Shown: piece by piece, positions 6,981 through 8,401 of the stretch
Numbering within the stretch: position 1 is the stretch's first letter
Layout: the number at the start of each line of letters is the position of its first letter
From: Gammaproteobacteria bacterium
GTDB lineage: Bacteria > Pseudomonadota > Gammaproteobacteria > HK1
DNA: 8,401 bases
Reading direction: 5' to 3'
NCBI GenBank assembly: GCA_022822245.1
Contig: JAJECB010000161.1
Span: 1 to 8,401, forward strand
Made by a program: the position numbers and the translations under genes
The notes under the pieces: model-generated
Database searches by the model: none
What the model was told of the DNA's origin: nothing
The model's input: the letters and a program-made list of their open reading frames with translations, nothing else

Positions 6981-7812
6981 ACGTCGGCTGGAGAGCCCCG
7001 CCGCGATCTGGGGCCGCTACGGCGCCATCGTCGTCCTCGCAGGCATCTGCCTTATCCCGATATGGGTGATGGTCGGCACCTCGTTCAAGAACGAGGTCGT
7101 GATATTCGACGGGCGCCCGGTATGGTTCCTCTTCTTCCCGACCCTCGAGAACTACGAGTACATCCTGACCCGGGGGAAGTTCGACCGTTACCTCGTGAAC
7201 TCGGTCATCGTCGGGACCGCGTCCACCTTCTTCACCCTCTTCTTCGGGGGTCTTTGCGCCTACGCCCTCGCCCGCTCGGAGTTCCGGGGGAGGCGTTTCG
7301 TCGCCAACGCGACCCTGCTCGTCCGCATGGTGCCGCCGGCGGTCCTCGCGGTGCCCGCGTTCGCGATGGTGACGATGTTCAGCTTGAAGAACGACCTCGC
7401 GGTCCTGACCTTCTTCTACACCGCCTTGAACCTGCCCTTCGCGATCTGGCTCCTCTTCGGCTTCTACAAGCAGATCCCGATGGAGATCGAGGAGGCCGCG
7501 ATCGTCGACGGGGCGACCGCCTGGCAGGTGTTCTACCGGGTGCTGCTGCCGCTCATGAAGTCGGGATACGCGGTGGCGGGGATCTTCGCGTTCCGCATCG
7601 CCTGGAACGAGTTCATCCTCGCCTTGCTCCTCACCGGTCGAAGCACCCGCACCCTCCCGGTGGGGGCGGCCGGCTTCATCACCGATACCGGGGTCGAGTG
7701 GGGCCGGATAATGGCCATGGGGACCCTCATCGCGATCCCGCCTCTCGTCTTCACCTTCTTCGCCGCGCGCCAGATCATCGCCGGCATGACCGCGGGGGCG
7801 GTCAAGGGCTGA
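6973..7812 (+). CDS. ABC sugar-type permease, MalG/UgpE-like
   Basis: A 279-residue inner-membrane partner of the preceding permease; the two should form the heterodimeric channel. Membrane segments are seen at about 15-36, 74-97, 110-132, 142-165, 196-220 and 246-268, with the long periplasmic loop after the first segment that is characteristic of MalG-type subunits (TSFKN at 36-40, FPTLENYEYI at 55-64). The EAA loop EEAAIVDGATAW...LLPL (173-194) is well conserved, so it should couple to an ATPase. The start overlaps the upstream stop (ATG at 6973, TGA ending 6980), which implies translational coupling. The gene ends on TGA at 7810-7812, inside the last codons of the convergent DUF1127 gene. 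The expected ATPase gene does not follow. Confidence 0.93.
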   Translation: MFERRLESPAAIWGRYGAIVVLAGICLIPIWVMVGTSFKNEVVIFDGRPVWFLFFPTLENYEYILTRGKFDRYLVNSVIVGTASTFFTLFFGGLCAYALARSEFRGRRFVANATLLVRMVPPAVLAVPAFAMVTMFSLKNDLAVLTFFYTALNLPFAIWLLFGFYKQIPMEIEEAAIVDGATAWQVFYRVLLPLMKSGYAVAGIFAFRIAWNEFILALLLTGRSTRTLPVGAAGFITDTGVEWGRIMAMGTLIAIPPLVFTFFAARQIIAGMTAGAVKG

Positions 7813-8167
7813 TCCGCATTGCGGTCCCGTACCGACGCCCGGCGAGCCGCGCATCGATCATCCGCTCGATCTCTTCCGGTTCCATTCCGATATCGGCGAG
7901 AAGCGCCGGGCTCAGGCGGCGAAGCTCCCGCACCGTCTGGCGCCGGTCCCGCGCGGCGCGCAGCTCGCTCAGGACGCGGAAGATGGCCCGTTCGATACGG
8001 GCGTGCGCGGCGCCGCCCGCCCGCACGAACGTGCGACGAAGCTCGACGGCACCCGCCGGATCGTGGTCGAGCGCGAAGTTGCCGCGAGGACCGGTCGCAG
8101 GATCCGGTGTCGCGTAGGCGGTGGCGAAACGACCAGCGTCGGTCGTGTCGGACAGGATTGCCCTCAT
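7802..8167 (-). CDS. DUF1127 domain protein
   Basis: A 121-residue protein, with no signal peptide or membrane segment. Residues about 63-107 form the arginine-rich DUF1127 domain, with RRQTVRELRRLSPALLADIG followed by MEPEEIERMIDAR. Short DUF1127 proteins are common in Alphaproteobacteria, and some take part in RNA turnover or phosphate and carbon control; the roughly 60-residue N-terminal extension here is of unknown function. The ATG at 8167 has AGGA 8 nt upstream on the minus strand; an in-frame GTG at 8182 would reach into the insertion-sequence end and is less likely. Its last 11 bp overlap the end of the second permease, tail to tail. The native upstream region seems to have been replaced by the insertion sequence, so it may now use a promoter in that element. 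A function linked to the transporter is not shown. Confidence 0.8.
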   Translation of the reverse strand: MRAILSDTTDAGRFATAYATPDPATGPRGNFALDHDPAGAVELRRTFVRAGGAAHARIERAIFRVLSELRAARDRRQTVRELRRLSPALLADIGMEPEEIERMIDARLAGRRYGTAMRISP

Positions 8168-8196
8168 GATAGATATCCTCACTAGTGTCCCAAGAA

Positions 8197-8400
8197 TTAG
8201 TATAGCAATTTCAATTGGTTAGACGTATCGTGAGGTTCGGTCAAGCTCTCCGGAGCTGTAAGTATCTGTAATAGTGGGGTTTTTTCAAACAAGGTCAAGC
8301 TCAGGACCTGCATGTTTGTGTGGAGATTCTGTTCGATATTCAATCGTTTCTTGATAATCGATACCAACAAATATACGGAAACCGCAATCCAGATCTGACT
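8197..8400 (-). CDS. IS4-family transposase, C-terminal 67 residues (partial)
   Basis: Reading the minus strand from the window edge gives an uninterrupted frame that starts SQIWIAVSVYLLVSIIKKRL, continues through QVLSLTLFEKTPLLQIL and ends NQLKLLY before TAA (8197-8199). This pattern (IW-hydrophobic-KKRL, then a short amphipathic stretch, QxLSxTLFEKxPL, and a terminal NQLxLF-like motif) is what I know as the C-terminus of a large IS4-type transposase group. The catalytic DDE residues lie upstream, outside the window, so whether the transposase is intact cannot be judged. The low G+C content compared with all other genes here marks it as recently acquired. Confidence 0.78.
   Translation of the reverse strand, partial: SQIWIAVSVYLLVSIIKKRLNIEQNLHTNMQVLSLTLFEKTPLLQILTAPESLTEPHDTSNQLKLLY
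8199..8207 (-). promoter_or_regulatory. Possible outward extended -10 promoter in the IS end
   Basis: On the minus strand TGCTATACT has the extended -10 form (TGn followed by TATACT), overlapping the last transposase codons. A start site about 7 nt downstream would leave a leader of roughly 25 nt before the DUF1127 ATG at 8167. No good -35 is found at 16-18 bp upstream, so it depends on the extended -10 alone. Confidence 0.35.
8239..8302 (+). repeat. Pair of 10-bp direct repeats inside the transposase gene
   Basis: GGTCAAGCTC occurs at 8239-8248 and again at 8293-8302. The 54-bp offset is a multiple of three, so both copies are read in the same frame, each encoding SLT within the transposase tail (LSLTLFE and ESLTEP). 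It is probably coincidence or local codon reuse and not a functional site. Confidence 0.4.
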
Positions 8401-8401
8401 C

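Larger units (their letters stand above)
8181..8401 (-). mobile_element. Right (3') end of an IS4-type insertion sequence, continuing past the window
   Basis: From about 8168 onwards the base composition changes sharply from G+C-rich to A+T-rich, and the minus strand of this part codes for a transposase tail. The likely terminal inverted repeat reads ACTAGTGTCCCAAGAAT inward from about 8181, just after the transposase stop. The exact tip cannot be fixed because the other end and the target duplication are outside or not visible. The element lies within about 15 bp upstream of the DUF1127 start. Confidence 0.7.

Noticed and set aside
6904..7854. Minus-strand open frame of 316 codons opposite the second permease
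   Set aside because: Highly charged shadow of a membrane protein; it also crosses the real DUF1127 3' end in another frame.
8275..8286. GGGG followed by a T-run as an intrinsic terminator
   Set aside because: No stem pairs immediately before the T-run on the plus strand (the nearest, AGCTC/GAGCT, is about 20 nt away), and the bases are codons GAA AAA ACC CCA of the transposase.
8351..8377. Plus-strand TTGATA with TATACG 15 bp downstream, as a promoter reading out of the window
   Set aside because: The spacing is short, the -10 is poor, and the region is coding sequence of a transposase on the other strand; A+T-rich DNA gives such matches by chance.
1..8401. CRISPR arrays, tRNA or rRNA genes, retron-like or phage defence modules
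   Set aside because: No regular repeat-spacer pattern, cloverleaf, rRNA signature or defence-type domain was seen on either strand.

Overview
The window is about two-thirds G+C over positions 1 to ~8165. It looks like a piece of a GC-rich proteobacterial chromosome, most likely alphaproteobacterial: a DUF1127 protein is present and the gene layout is of that style, but there is no rRNA or other phylogenetic marker, so this is an inference. The last ~220 bases are abruptly A+T-rich. Read on the minus strand they encode the C-terminal tail of an IS4-type transposase, so the right edge is the end of an insertion sequence.

Layout. 1-36: last codons of an unidentified plus-strand gene. 85-4393, all minus strand, a four-gene catabolic cluster transcribed right to left in this order: zinc-dependent medium-chain alcohol dehydrogenase (3341-4393), DUF1932-type NAD(P)-dependent oxidoreductase (2374-3288), Asp/Glu/hydantoin-racemase-family protein (1572-2312) and an M20-family metallohydrolase homologue (85-1371). 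4394-4631: divergent intergenic region. 4632-7812, plus strand: an ABC importer operon of the carbohydrate (CUT1) type, with a periplasmic binding protein, a strong intercistronic hairpin, and two permeases overlapping by 8 bp. No ATPase gene is in the window. 7802-8167, minus strand: a DUF1127 protein whose 3' end overlaps the second permease by 11 bp. 8181-8401: the insertion-sequence end.

How it may work together. The importer would bring in a small polar compound (a sugar, polyol or derivative, judging from the transporter class). The divergent cluster could then process it: oxidation by the dehydrogenase, a second NAD(P)-linked step, racemisation or epimerisation at a carbon next to a carboxyl-like group, and a hydrolase-like protein. 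The substrate cannot be read from the sequence. The point most worth following up is in the M20 protein: the family's catalytic/zinc Glu-Glu pair is replaced by His-Lys while the other metal ligands and the surrounding motif are intact. The second is the insertion sequence abutting the DUF1127 start, where it may supply that gene's promoter.
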